DNA of 64,000 nt from Scleroderma bovista (Eukaryota; Basidiomycota; Agaricomycetes; Boletales; Sclerodermataceae): positions 1 to 64,000 of the forward strand of contig JAYMGJ010000066.1 in the NCBI GenBank assembly GCA_037178675.1. The letters run 5' to 3'. The notes beneath the pieces were generated by a model, which saw only the letters and a program-made list of their open reading frames with translations, was not told the DNA's origin and searched no databases. Made by a program: the position numbers and the translations under genes. Shown here piece by piece: positions 20,212-33,845 of this stretch (the stretch's first letter is position 1; each line of letters begins with the position of its first letter).

Positions 20212-21827
20212 TTAATATATGTATGGGATAATGCGGTAGGGAACCAGTTTCTTGTACTTGTCCCAGTCTTCACCATACCTAGCTGTCTGGTAAGAAATAG
20301 ATCTGACCAAATCAACCATCCACTTACTTCTTCGCGCAATTCTCGTCATCACGGCGTTGTCTGTGGATAAGAAGCACAGCAAAGTACACGACGTAAAAAT
20401 ACGTGACGGGTGTTTCGAACCCAGTAGGCAGTGACCAGGCAAGCGCCATCAGAAGGTCACCACTAGGAATGACCCGATCAGCACCGTAGAGATAATAATC
20501 ACAAAATAGACATACAAGTAATTCGGATGACGGGAACGGCCCCACCATCCAGAAATGAGCAATTTAGATCCACGTTCGGTTGTGATAAATTGAAGATCTG
20601 ACAAAGTTATTAGAAGCGCTCACATGCCACGAAGTGAGGGCAAACTCTTAGGATTCCGTCCACTCCTAAAGTCATTCTTTTCACCATTTGAGTCCCGGAA
20701 GATATAGTAGCCCAGGACGTTCAAAGCAACGATTCCAAAGGCGGTAAGTGGACCAAATTCCACTGGACGGAAAACAAGGTATCGTGCTTGCAGAGAGTAT
20801 ACAAATGGGACCCATAACAGGTCTCCTACCGCCAACATGAACCCAAAACCATCAGTCGTGATATCCATGGTCGTCAATACAGCCGGCTACAGATAGCATA
20901 AACCATTGCCACGCGAGAAAACATTCACGTGAACTTACCTCGTTGTACAAGCCGTCCGCAACGTAGAATGTCTGAAAAGCAAGGACCAGCCACATGGAAT
21001 ACGTTACATTGTGGAAACCACCGCGACGGACTGCTTGCTCGCAAGCCATGCTGATATTGATGATGACCCAAAGCATGAGACCAGGTCTAAGCTCATTGAA
21101 TGATTTGATGTCGAACGACCCAATCGATGGGTTCAGTTCTCTACCAATATAGAACTAGTTTGGCAGGTGAGACAGGCAAGCCAGGACTAAAGGAGAAACA
21201 CACATCATAGATCGGGTTTCCGGAATTACCACCTAAAGCGAGAAGAGCCCCCTTGCGGAATGAAGCAGCGTATACACCAAGCGCTTGCACAACGGACATG
21301 ACCAAGGAAGCGGTCATCAATCCAACCCATTTGTGGTAGATGAATGTGAACGACTGGGGGCCGGACCGCATGATACACCCAGTAGTGATGCCCATGGCGA
21401 GTAAAAATGTCGGAAACGCTATAACCAAAGTGCATGAAGGTACGAACATAAATGCATCAGAGAACATACCATTTATCTTGTATTTCTTCTTTTCCCCAGT
21501 ACGCAAAGTAACACCATCAACCCAATCGCCTGGCAGTAGGGCCCAAGACACGATGCAGAACGCGTACCAGGCGAGGTAAATGAGGAAAGCTTCGGAGTCC
21601 CATAAGTTCGCCCACCAGGCTCTCTCAGCTATAGAAGCCATGAAATGGTCTGGGATGGAGTTGAGCGGGGGCGGACACCCATTTGATGTTTCTGAACAGC
21701 CAAAGTACAGCGCATAGGCCATTACTGGCACACCGATGGTGATCATAAACGCCCCTGGCGGCCCTAGAAATTCGTACTTTGTTGTTCGTGGGTTTGGCGT
21801 TTCATCTGTCTCGACTTTTGTCGCCAT
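20212..21827 (-). CDS. ERG24: Delta(14)-sterol reductase
   Basis: NADPH-dependent ER membrane enzyme of ergosterol synthesis that reduces the C14 double bond left by CYP51. The ATG at 21827 gives [20 protein letters not shown] then [20 protein letters not shown], a first membrane helix. Later exons carry [73 protein letters not shown] and the signature [20 protein letters not shown] spanning a splice. The C-terminus is [20 protein letters not shown] then [11 protein letters not shown] and TAA at 20212. About six introns, no disruption. Target of morpholine fungicides in the family. Confidence 0.94.
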
Positions 21828-24800
21828 GGTGGTGTCACAAATGAACTTGAGGTGGTGAGGATGACTCGCTTGTGGTGCCACCAAACAATCACAAAACAAA
21901 GGGGTTAAACACTAGAATAAAATTCCTATGCCTAATGACACCAGGAAAAATTCCTGCTCTTTACCTTTTCCACATCCCGACATGTTAGATACCATGTTGC
22001 CCGAAGAAGCGTCTCACCATAAATAATTTCTCTCATGTCGTCGTTTCTGATATTCTGCCAGTTAGCAATGATGACCTCGTCTCCAAGTCACGCGCTTGAG
22101 CACCCCTGGCCTAGTGAATGTATCTGATGTCACTTCGTCGACACCGTTCAGATGGGAGGTGTACAGATTGCCAGCGTTAATGATAAGTTCGAGGAACACC
22201 GAGAAGACAGGGGTTAAGTGGATAGGCTCTCCCCTTGCACCTTTCATCGTGAATGAGGAGAAACGATTAAAATAGTGTCTCATCATGATGCCTTGGCCAG
22301 GAAGATATTGTTCAAGAGGTCAAAGGCACCCATTTGGGTGGTCGGTTTGACTTACTTCATTAAGGATGTCATGATTTGCTTCCTTGTGTGGAGAATCACC
22401 GAACGCTCTTGTTGATCTCAGTCGTCCTAGGATGTCTGGCTAACACATACTGATGAAGGAAATAATCCAGCTCCGATATCAAGCACGACTTACTACACGG
22501 TCATAAATGTAGGCATCTCTTCTGGGAGCAGAGTGTTCCGCAACACCTGACCACCTGATTCAGTAAGTCGAATCAGAACGATCACGCCAGCAGGATACCT
22601 GGAGACATTTACCCCATAACTGTAGTCTTCCATAGACGTGGCGTAAGTAACTTTATCACAGCTTCATGCCACTTGCACAACCATGACTGCTCGGATGAAG
22701 AAGAGAAACCGGAATATTGGATCAAAAGATGTCGATACACGTGCACGAACCTACGCTTCGATAGGGTTTTCCACCTCTGATTTGGAGGTTCGTTTATCTG
22801 ATTACTCGTGTACATCGTTGAGTAGAGACGCTCGAACTGATGCGATAACAGTTCTGATGGGCTAACATGATCGGACTTACTTGGCGAACTGGAGATAGGT
22901 TTCTTCTTCTTTAGATATGAATTACAGGATGCAGTAAGCGTCCGCCACAGCACAGATGTCCAGCGGGACAGAAAAGCACTGGTACGTGGTTCCAGCATGA
23001 TGTATTGGACGTTGCCAATCTATTAAACGAACTAACTCCCACAGAGCAGAAGCCTTCTGAACTTAGCTCGAGTCCCGCAACTACGATCGGAACACTGACC
23101 GTGCATTTCCCTTGCATTGTGCTGCAGGACAAGGCAGCGGCGATACCCCCATATGGAGCAATGATCTAAGATATGGTTCTCGGAGTCGTTGAACGATTAA
23201 AGGAAGACAACCGATGTCCTAGTGGGAGTTGAGTTACGCGTCCATTCACTGTTTGGTCATCCGGAGATTCTGCGACTTGTCAGTCGTAATCGGTCTTCGA
23301 GATTCGGCTGCTGGCTTACCAAGGTGTAGGTGCTTACTGGCTATTATGACATGCTATCTTCAGCTTGTTTCAGTTACCTTTCCTAATGAATCCATCCGTC
23401 ACCTATGTACTGGTTTGGAGAAACTAGACGCCCCCGGAATGCTGGAAAAACCTCGATGCCTGTCGCTGTACGTATACCCCCTATAAGTCATATCAGTTGA
23501 CTTGCCTCATGTCTGTTGCCGGATGTGCACATACCTTCTGACCCTAACAGTCGCATTGTTGCCTCGACCATTTTTCAGGGTTCTGACCCCATGAAAGAGG
23601 CCAACCAGCAATTGAATATGCTCCAGCCGCCACTCCCGCGAGCAAAGGGTACCGCCGGCGGGGGATTGCATATTCCATTCTGACCAATCTAGGCACGAAG
23701 CACATCGTCTATTCGCGGCCCATTATCCATTTATCTTGCCAATGAGTGCCTTGGGTATTTTCCTAACCGTACTCTCTTTTCGATCCAGTACAGTGCTCTT
23801 GGACCTCGTGCAACGTGTCCTATTGCTTGTCCATCACATCAAGGGTCACATCATAGTTGTTTCTACTTTTCCCGCCAGGTGTTTCAAAATTCCATCTCAG
23901 TAACGCCTTCTGGAACCACGAGGGGGAAGGTTATTTGAATTCCAAGACGGCGAGATTATTTATACTCAGATTGTACACTTGTACAGTCTTCAGATTATTG
24001 CGTAGACCACCCCCATGCCAAACGATCAAGCAGAGCACATCCGCAGAATTCAGGTTGGATCCTGATTACCGATTGCCAGTATCCCCCTACTAGCTGCGCC
24101 ATGATTTTGTCGCCTTTCTTGCCCAACTAATCAGTACCGGAAATCTACTTACACAAAATACTATTGATGGTGGGCTGACTTCCACTTTCTGCATATGAAT
24201 CACGTTCGGTTGTTTTTGGCTAGGTACCCGCGAATGAGGTTTTTCAATATCGGTCTAGCCTCGATCACAAGGAATGTCTATACTTGACTCTGGTATTTGT
24301 ATTGACATCCACGATTGGTGCTATGTCACACTGTGCCTCGACCCGTAGCGTCCGGTGATGTCACATTATCATTTGGTTCATCTGGGCGACAGGGCGGAGG
24401 GTGAACCCCCTTCACTGGGGATAGTATACAATGATGGCGGACCCGACGAGAGCAACACGATGCACAAAGCATCTGAGGTCTATGAATGTGATGACCTCAT
24501 TTTGCAGCACTGCCTGCTACATCCCTGTCCCCGAGGTGATTGGCAAATTTCGATCATGGAATGAAGTTCGCTGATCAGCAACCCACCAATGATGGAAAGA
24601 AAAGGACAAAGGTTTGAAGTTTGAACTGCACGCTCACATTTTCTCGACCAAAAGACTGACTTAAATGGGAATCCTTGAATTTCTACGAGAATGGAATAGT
24701 CGCAGTCGAATGGGGTTTTAGACCATTTGGTGTGCGGGTATGCGAAAGTGACACAGATATTATTGCTTACGGATCCCTGGGACCCTGTCGCATCCCAAGT

Positions 24801-25168
24801 GTGTACATATCGCTTCAGCCGAGATGCATTATTATGGACAATGGATGGCATTCAGTTTCCGTTCTGGTCACATGGCACCTGAAGTTTATTTCACGACAAG
24901 TTACATCCGAGGCGATGTCGTCAACATAAGGGCGCCGAGACTAGAATGGTGAGTCGCTACGCCGCGATCACAGAATCAGGTATTACAGTATGGTTTCTCA
25001 AAGGAGAATAAGTCTGATAATCAATTCATGTATTAAGTCCCGAGGTAATGTATGTCTGGATCTCCAATTAGCTACATCACTGCCACTACCACCGCCACCG
25101 CTGAATCCCCTGCGCCGCAAACTCCAAGAAAACATCCGCGAGGGTTACCCTTCCCGAAAGGGCAGACT
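21828..25168. other. Gene-poor stretch, no complete gene seen
   Basis: About 3.3 kb. Short frames only. On the minus strand around 22.0-23.2 kb there are three adjacent fragments (for example FTMKGARGEPIHLTPVFSVF near 22.2 kb and GGIAAALSCSTMQGK near 23.1 kb) that look like pieces of a decayed multi-exon gene. A minus-strand 123-codon frame at 24480-24851 starts with ATG but has no recognisable domain. Confidence 0.4.
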
Positions 25169-25560
25169 TCAAATCAATAGAAAGTTCCGATGGAGAATAC
25201 CACGTAATGCGAAGGAAATGGTATCAAATGAGGCAAAGAGATGGAAAAGGTCCGAAAAACAGCGCTGCGATGATGATGTACGTTGAATGATGCTGGCAAT
25301 CATTGGCAAAGTCTGCTCAGTGGGTAAACAGTCGCGTCTACTTTTCCTGTGAGCTATGGAATTGATGAGCACTCATGCAAGATGAGATGGTTAATATCCA
25401 TACACAGGCACATAATTGCATGGGTAGCCGCGGCGACTGCAGTTACTGCAACTCGGTTTACACCCGTCGCACTTTAGTTTCCGCCCTGTGAAAAGTGGTG
25501 AGGATGAAACCAGTGGGGCAAGTGGGGAAGCATAGTACCTCGACAGAATTGACAGGCCAT
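25169..25560 (-). CDS. Short Zn2Cys6 zinc-cluster protein (gene or relic)
   Basis: The ATG at 25560 gives MACQFCRG. A 53-bp intron (25538-25486) joins it to RKLKCDGCKPSCSNCSRRG and then YPCNYVPV. This is the fungal Zn2Cys6 binuclear cluster with spacing C-x2-C-x6-C-x6-C-x2-C-x6-C, plus an extra Cys inside (DGC). A second plausible intron (donor GTATGG, acceptor CACAG) leads to KSRRDCLPTEQTLPMIASII and a stop at 25169, about 95 residues in total. Gal4-like transcription factors bind CGG half sites; here the usual long activation or middle-homology region is missing. Upstream sequence in the same frame has a stop, so an earlier exon may be lost. It could be a small intact protein or a truncated pseudogene. 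Confidence 0.6.
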
Positions 25561-28500
25561 AGGAGTTCGACGGGGGGTTCGTGGCTGGTCTTCGTATGCT
25601 GCTTTGTGGATCTGACATGGGGATTAGGTCTTGCTCGAGCATTCATAGGAGGCCTGAACCGTACTTGATCCATGAGTAGAGTCAGTAAGTGGTGAGTAGG
25701 TCGCGGAAAGGGAAAGCGGATATCGCAGCGAGCCAAGTAGTTGGGAGAAAAGGATCGTGACGGGGCTGGATGGACTCGACGCCAGCCATTTATTGCCCTG
25801 AAAGAAGAGAAGGAGCGCCAAATGACCCCAAAGTAAAAGGTAAGGTGGGCTCCGCCATGTCGGCTGCGTCATTATTTTAAAATCCATACCAGTATTGGTT
25901 GGATTAGAAGATATATGGGAGGAAGGCCACATTACCTTCTTAGCCTGAACTGAAAAGCCACGTGCTAGAACATCGATGAGATCTGGTGCGGAGAATGTCT
26001 AAGGAAGCTCGGAAAGTCAAAGTGAATACTGTGTCGCCATGAATGAATCGAGTTGCACAATGGTCGAACTCTAGTGCCAAATGATTTCATAAATACAGTC
26101 GCCTCGGACCATGTGCGGAACTTCGACCGTCATGAGCCGCATTGCGCCGGTGCCGAACTTGAATCACCTTCGGGAAGTCAGGGATGTATTCTCAAGTCTG
26201 GCCGGACGAGATCTGGACAGTTAATGGAAAATTCGTTAGGGCACTTGTAAAATTGAGCTCGGGCGCAGGGTCACATGTGGGAAGAAATTTTACATGGTCT
26301 AGATGAGGGTGGGAGTGCGTCACATTTCTGGCTCTGACTGTGAAAGTCCAAAACCAAAGCGGTGGGACAAGAGGGACCCAAACGGATATCCTTGCCGTTT
26401 CCCAGGATGTCTAATTGCGCAAGATGTGGGCTAGAGTTGGGGTACCGTTATATGCAAGGGATAGATGGGGGATCTGGATTCATTCGAACCATGGAATATT
26501 TCTGGACGCGAAAGAAATCTGTTAACCTTACTGGGACCGTGGAATAATCGATATGATGCCCTTTAATCCAACTCGAGTTAGTGTCGCCAGACTCCACGTA
26601 AATGAATGTGGTGCTAATCTCACAAGCTGTGCAGTGCAGGCATGTAATGGATGTTAGAGGACTTGACCAGCGGCTTTAGAACTTAGCGGTCGCCCGATCT
26701 CGAGTGGTATTCGATTGGATATTTCGAACTCGGAACCATCCATCGATTGTGGGTACGAAGAACATCTCAGTGGCAAAATGCATTATGACCCACAAGGTGG
26801 CCGACTTGGCTGATCCCATCGCAGGCCAACGTTGCCCACCATTATGATACTTTTCGGCCAGTTGGCGGCGGGTCCAGATGCAGTCTCGGCGCAAGGTGAC
26901 TTCCGCGGACAATCACTGATTAGTAGATGAAGCAAACGGCCATTTGTAGAACTGATGCGGCAGTGCACGAGTTATCTTGCGGATTGCCACCTGGCAATGC
27001 TTGCAGGGTTTGTCTCACCCCCGAACAGTACCAAGCCTGGCCAGGTCTTTGATTGAAAGCCGCAAAGGACCCATGGCGGTGATCGCTTGAAATTGGGGCA
27101 GAAGTAAGGCGGCTGAATACTAAATTTAAACAGCACCACCCTCTCAACCATCTTTAACTTGGCTAGGCAGTATACTGGGTACGAATCAAGACTTGTCACC
27201 TGATACACATCTTGCAGTCGCCCCTTTAAAGGCTCGAAGTATGTATGCGGTGTTTCAACTTCGTCGAATTCCCAATAAATCAAGCATTTGCGGTTTTGAT
27301 ACTAACAGGTCAACTCCAGGGACGAGGGCTGGCTTCCAAAGCGTCTATTTGCAGCACTCAAACCAAGCACACTTGTCCTACAAAACGACGCCACCAGCAG
27401 CCTTCTGCGTAATCTGCGCCAGGTTGACAGCGGACAGCTGTCCAATTCCTATCTTCTCTGTATCCAATCATTAGTGTGTCAATCCGATCACACTGACAAG
27501 GGGTAAACCGCCTCTTCCAATGATCCGCTAATGCGTGACTGACGCAGGTGGCGCTACGATGCGTTCCGTTCTTCACGGCTTGACACATGGAAGTTTATCA
27601 GTGGACATCGGATATATCGATTTAGAAGAAAAAGAATCTTTAGTTGGCAACATTGGACCAAGGTCGAGAAAAATAGGCTCATACCCCAGCCATCATATCT
27701 GAGAATGTGTGTCTTTAGCTGCCGGTGGGTTCGATCTGTGAATATCAAGGGCAGAGGTTTCTACTCGATTGATTAGTATAATCACCGATCATAACATTCT
27801 CTCCCGCGCTATCGGCGTGGTGCGCCTTCCGATCACCCGGTTGACCGGCCTACAAGGTGCAGGGGCCTCGCTAGCACCGGTGCTATTATTATTTTCCGAG
27901 ATGCGTATGCTTAAACCCTGTCCTAGACTGCCGCACAAGGGCAGGGTCGGGCGTTGTGCTGGTTATCACCGCAGTCCGGAGAGCTTCAGTACTGGTCCTC
28001 GGATTAAAAGCACGTGAGTCGTTCATTTTTCACCGTGAGTTCCTTGAGTCCATGCCGCTTATTTTTTCAATCAATCCTGACGTTGTACTGTATTTTGGTG
28101 AAATCTAGCGCAGAGGCGCCTCGGGGTGCTGCACTGAGCCAAGGCTTTTGAGACAGTGATAAGTCCGTACCTAGTAGCAGTAAGTGGTGCACTGCACTGG
28201 TGCTGGAGCTTGAAACGACCACTATATGGGAAACCCTTTTCGGGTTTGTCTTCTCCAATTAGGTCCTATCGTCACGAAGTCTGCGGTCCATGGTTTGCGT
28301 CAGGACCCCGTGTCACCCTGTTGGGTACGCCCTCCATCTCTTACTGCTTTACACTTACTCGCTGCATCCCGCGAACCAAACCTTGAACATCATGAAAGCT
28401 GGTTCGTACATATTTATAGTTTCATGAAGCCTCACCTGTGATCCTTAGATTCGCATGATGATGATGCAGGGCCTTGTAGACTATATATGGTTCACAATGG

Positions 28501-30616
28501 CAAGCAGAGCCAGTTGGACTGCGGGGAAAAGCTGATCAACCCACAACCATATCAGATTGTTTAGCTTCCCTTATCGCTCGCTCAAAAGCTTGTCGCCTCA
28601 GGGAAATATAAACCCCGAATAATTAGTCTATATTCGCTGCAGTGGTCCTGGCGCACTCAAATGGCCCTTATCAGAAGGAGTTTGGACCTGGAAAACTGTT
28701 TTGGTGTTCCGCGTGAGATGCGGTATATCCCATATAAATCCTAGGCCGTTCAACTTACAGGGTATAGGAGGTGAATAAATATGTCAGGTTTTGGAAACGA
28801 AGCTAACTGAGACAGCGCCAGTGGCTTAATGTCTCGACGCCACCTTTTTAGCAGTGCCATGATCCGGATCTCAGTGCCAGACGCGGTTATGCAAATAATA
28901 ACGATGACGTCATCGGGGAAATGCTGGATGCATCATCGGACTTGCCCCGGACTCTTCGGAAATTTCAACTATTTTCATTAACGTTAGGGTCATACAAAAG
29001 TAGGTTGTGCAAACCTTTCGGGTAATGCCACATTTTTCCGCAGAGTGTGCATGTCACATCAGAGCATTCTGAACTTCTAAATCGACGAAACCAGTCGGCA
29101 AAAAGGGAAGTTACGACGCATTTAGGGTTCGGGACAATGTGCTCAGGTTCATTCATTCAATCATTATCGGGTTCCATTGGGCGAAGCTTCGCGAGCAGAA
29201 CCAGTCTGTTGGCTCTATACTAGGCAAAACGAAAGCTCCTTCAAGTGGAAGAAAAAAGTCATTCTTCGGTTTGCGCAGTAAGCAGCCCACTAGTGTGTCG
29301 TATGCTCAAAATCGAAAAGCAAGCATTACTCTGAGAGTCACTTTTAAAATTTAAAAGGTTTGGCTCAACTCCGAGGCTGTCAAACGATACTGAAATTTTG
29401 ATTAAGGATTATTATCTTCTTCGATGTTTCGACATGTCCGAAGTTCTATCAACTTGTCTCCTCGGTCCGGGTCGCCCTGGTCACCCTTGTGGCGTCGGCC
29501 GCCATCGATCATCATCTTCGGAAGTGTAGCCTCGAATCGGCTGCAAGTGTACGTACGTGTTGGGTCCCTGTGTTCCATTGTGAGATCCATGTGCACAGGG
29601 CGGTGCGGGCGCCGAGGGGTGGGGAAGCAGAAGCAACGACAAGAATAACAAGAACAAAAAAAAACGATAAGGTGGGGAAAACGGTGCAAACAATCGAAGA
29701 ATCGAACGCACATCCTTAATTGATCATCAGCTCAATATTCGGAGGCCGATACATGTACTACTAGCTCGATTGATCGAGCCGAAGCGAGAATTTGCGAAGA
29801 TGCGCCATGGATGCAAGTACATGTCCATACATGTAGTAATAACAGAAGGGAACTCCCAAGGCGTGAGGCCCAAAAGGCTACGGTGAATTCGAGGTTCGTC
29901 CACTAGAACTCTTGATTCGGTAAGCAATAAGTATAGATTGACTGGCTTTACATACAATTTCGACTGAATGATTACATGCATAGGGTGGGGGAGTTACTGC
30001 ACTAAAACGATTGGGTTGTGTAAGAGCAAGACTTTGGCCAACAAACCACCAACAACGAACCGACTAACCATGTACATAATGCGGGCGATAATCACTGATC
30101 AACGAAAGCACGAAGGCCCTTGTGTCATCATCATCCTCGGGTGTGACTGTAGGTATGTATATAAATATGGATGGACTCCGGTTGTCATAGATAAGCTGAT
30201 ACCGCGAAGAAGCAAGTGGATTCGCAACGTTGGGTAACATATAGCATGAGCAGGCGAGAGAGAAATATAGGGATATAGTGTGGGTGGATATGAATGAGAT
30301 ATGTAGATACCGGGAATATGGATGCGAAAGAGATGGAGGGTAGTAGTTACTTGAAGGTCATGATCATATCAGCCAAGTCGGACGCGAGACGAGATAGGAA
30401 TGAGAAAAAAGGCGGAAATGAATAGAAGCTGTGCACATCGGAAGGCAGATAAAACACCGGACAAGGATATGGAGGAGAGGTGAGGAGTGAGCCGAAGAGC
30501 GGATAATAGCATGCAACTCATAAACCCAAGGTAACCCATTCGAGGCGAAAAACGAAAACGAAAACGGCACAGAGCAGAGCAGAGGACAAGAGACACACAT
30601 ACCTGCCCCAAACGGG
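25561..30616. other. Gene-poor stretch, no complete gene seen
   Basis: About 5 kb. No recognisable domain in any frame. A minus-strand run at 26.7-27.3 kb has two open segments (YWEFDEVETPHTYFEPLKGR; RRQLAEKYHNGGQRWP) that may be gene remnants. A short inverted repeat lies at 29763-29778 (GCTCGATTGATCGAGC). A CGAAAA-type tandem repeat lies at 30546-30566. No reverse transcriptase, transposase or tRNA was found. Confidence 0.4.
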
Positions 30617-32859
30617 CTACGGTCTAATCCGCCACCCTTCGCCTTTGCGTTTATCCCTGCCGACCCCCCCAAAGGCCTCACGCACGACCAGCCAGAGCGC
30701 TGTCGACGAAATGGTGTCTTTGATCTCTTCCGCTGTTAGCACGAGTCCACTTGACCCCACGCTCATGTCCGCGCCCGTATCCATGCCCATGGCCTCCGTT
30801 TCCCACAGCGTCCCTGTCCCAGCGCCAGTCGTACGCGACACCCCATGCGGTGTGATGATCCTTTTCCGGATCGCAAGTTGCTCAACCTCGATATCGGGCA
30901 GCGGGAACGGCATCTTCAGAAGACCGACGACTTTAGGGTGATGCGGCGTTGGTGAGAGGGTGGCGACTTTCAGACACACGGAGGTGGGTGGAGGGGGTGG
31001 AGAGTGGGTCGACCTTGTGTTTGTGTGGTCTATAGTGGCAGTGCTGCAGGAAGATGAGGTGGCGGAGATCATGGTGCTCGTGTGTGGATGCAAACGCTGA
31101 ACCGAAGAGGACGAGTGCATCACACCCAGACGCTGGATCGTGACCGTGCATGTCCACGGCGTCTCTGAATCCTCGGGATCACTCTCGTCACCAGATTCAT
31201 CCGAAGTCCCCTTCGCACGCGTGGAGCGCCGGCGCCGGCGATGTTGGGGATGTGGTTGGACAACACTACACTCGGACGCCGTGGCGACATCCGAGTTGGC
31301 ACTGTGTAGCGATATGACCGAGCTCCGATTTTCCAAAGATGGGGTCGATTTGCGTCCGGTAGGAGAGGGTGTGGTCCCACTCACGGCATTCCTACTGCGA
31401 TTCTCACTATTTTGACCAGTTTCGTGATCCTCGCCCGCCTTTCTTCTTCCTCTGTCTCTCTCACGCTCTTTCTTGCGTCCTCGCGCCCATTCAAATCGCA
31501 CCTCGACCTGTAACCCCCGCTGTACACCAGTGTTCTCTCCCCCATTCCGTCCATTGATGCTCAGCTTACCCATCATACCGTTGAGCAGACCAGTCTCTGT
31601 GCCTTTGAGCCAACGCCTGACGACCCACACGTACTTTGTAGGACGTCCCACGGGGGGTTGTATTGGTGGGTACATCATGGCTTGTAAGCCGAGGACTGCA
31701 GGGCAAAGGGCTGTTGATGTGGATGTTGGCATGCTCGTTATAGCAGACATGGGTGTTGATGGGAAGCTGTCAGACAGGCCGAAGCCAAGGTGGAGATGTG
31801 TTGTGTCGAACGTGTCATGTGCTGGCGCTCCGCGTGTGGTGCTCGTACCAGGTAGAGGAGAAGTGACCTGGACTGCTGGGGTAACATGCGACTCGGAAAC
31901 AGTGACGGATAAGGGACGAGGAGCGTCTTTCTTCTTGAACATCCTGGAAAAAATCTTTTTCCGCTGAGGCGGAGCGTCTATTGGAGTCGCTGCGTCTGTG
32001 GTTGGTACATGTGAGATGACATGCTGCTGCTGCCGCTGTCGAAGTTCTCCATCGTGCGCGGCGGTAGAATAACTCGACAAGGGACGTTCGTTAAGTGAGA
32101 GAATACCCTTGGAGGGGGAGCCGGGTTTGAATCGTGGGGGAAGAGCGCCGAATTCGCGCTGCTGCTGGTCGTCAACAGATGTGCGTGCGCTGCCAGTCGG
32201 TGGAATGGTGTTGGGGAGAGAAGTAGCACCCCACACTTCGATAGGTTCGAGGATGGCGAGCCCGATGATCTCTAGTCCACGCTTAGCGAACTTGGCCACC
32301 TTGGCGTCTGTTCCTGCATCAACGATGGTGGTGGCCATAACGTGATGTGCCTGGAGATTGTACAGTGGGATAATAGTGCGCCTGGCTGAGGCAGTAGTGG
32401 AAGTGGATGCGAAGGAGGATATGGAAGTCGCGGAGGTGTATCCGGAGTAATCTGACTTGTCCGACGAGGAGCGGGCGGCGTCGGTGCTGTCGGGGGCGGA
32501 GGAATCGAGCGCATGAATAGTTGTTGATGAGCTGAAATTGCGAGACTGTGGGGGGACGAGTTGTACTTGGAGGTTACATGGGTTTGCTGATTTCGAGGGT
32601 GGCGGTCGTACGACAATGAACGTCTGTTTCGGTGGAATAAGCCACGATAAGTTTGGAAGGGAACAAAGGGTACTTCATTTGGTTGCTTATCTTTCTTGTG
32701 CTTTTTCTTTGGGCTCGATGGGAGCGGCTCTGAAATGGTGGGTTCGGGCTCGATGAGCTGCTCAGGGATGTCGTCGTTGGACTGCAATGGCTGGTCGTTG
32801 CTACACACACTGCCCGACTGTAAGATGGACGGAAAGAACGAAGAGATAGTGGAGAACAT
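30617..32859 (-). CDS. Conserved Agaricomycete protein of unknown function
   Basis: Two exons. Exon 1 from the ATG at 32859: MFSTISSFFPSILQSGSVC, ending KDKQPNE. A 50-bp intron (GTACCC...AAACAG) joins it to TFIVVRPPPSKSANPCNLQV, QLVPPQSRNFSSST, then a Ser/Thr-rich stretch and RRTIIPLYNLQAHHVMATTI, VDAGTDAKVAKFAKRGLEII and GLAILEPIEVWG. This central block (about residues 110-170) looks strongly conserved. The rest is low complexity with a basic patch (RKKIFSRMFKKKDAPRP), a WARGRKKERERDRGRRK run, and conserved islands KYVWVVRRWLKGTETGLL, TPWTCTVTIQRLG and DTISSTALWLVVREAFGGVG. About 720 residues; no catalytic motif. The KRG-LEIIGLA-LEPIEVWG core is the part to search with. Confidence 0.8.
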
Positions 32860-33845
32860 GTCGTGTCGCTACATCCACAACAACGGCGGCGATGGGGACA
32901 ACGACGACGAAGGGGAATACTTATTTAGTTATATTTAACGATTTTGGGATTATGTCATGTCCTCGTCTGTGTCGTACGATCGGTTACATTTGGTGTCTTG
33001 ATTAGCCACCGAATCGATCCGTCGGAAGCTGATTCATCCGCAGGGCTCAACCTGAAACACCTGGGGCTGCATACTCATCGTCTCTCGATGATTGAATTAC
33101 TCGTCCCCATAGACTCCAGGTACGCATTGATCAAGTCTCGCATCAAGTTCTCGCCCGATACCGACTTGAATTTTTATCCACACGCCACTCGATCCACCTT
33201 GTATCCACGATGCCCCCCCGAGTGGGTCTAGATTGACGCCAATGGGGCCGGCGCCGTTCAAGTTCAACGAGCAAAGCCTCTTTGGTCACATCTCGACGGT
33301 CACATATATGGTCTATCCTCGATGCCGCGTGGACACGTTTACATGTCTGCCATGATGACTCAAAGGGTGCTCGTGTGTATGACAGACGTAGACACTCGTC
33401 CGACGTTAACGTTGACACTTGATAGGACAGGCATACGCAGTCCCCGGCCGAATGGAATGTGGATATCTTATTGTAAACAACTTTACTGTCAGGCCTAGTA
33501 TTACGGGGCGCTCAGTGGGTACTTGTGCCTTGGCGTCACGTCGTGTGCTGACTGGTTGAGTGGCATGGAGGCGACTGATATCCAGCCGACAGATCCTGTC
33601 TACAATGTCCCAGCAGAATAGAGGAAAGGAGGCCGTCATCAGGTATACGTTAGCACGGGAGCACAGATTCAATCGGACTGTGTACAAGTGTGAAACGGGA
33701 TGGACCGAGCCCACACCTCAGTGTTTCATTGGCAGGTAATTCTTCTACACAGCTTCTCCGTTGTCAGTGAACAGGGTTGCCATGAGCGATGCAACTGCGA
33801 CACTTCACGAGGTCGCACAGTATACCATATTGAATATATGGGAGG

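Noticed and set aside
20400..20425. tRNA-like B-box (GTTTCGAACCC)
   Set aside because: Lies inside an ERG24 exon and has no matching A-box or cloverleaf arms around it.
27720..27740. GGGTTCGATCT resembling a T-arm
   Set aside because: The expected acceptor stem and anticodon arm upstream could not be folded; chance match.
31140..31967. Plus-strand frames of 91 and 164 codons
   Set aside because: Antisense to the conserved unknown protein at 30617-32859, whose own frame is continuous and has conserved islands.
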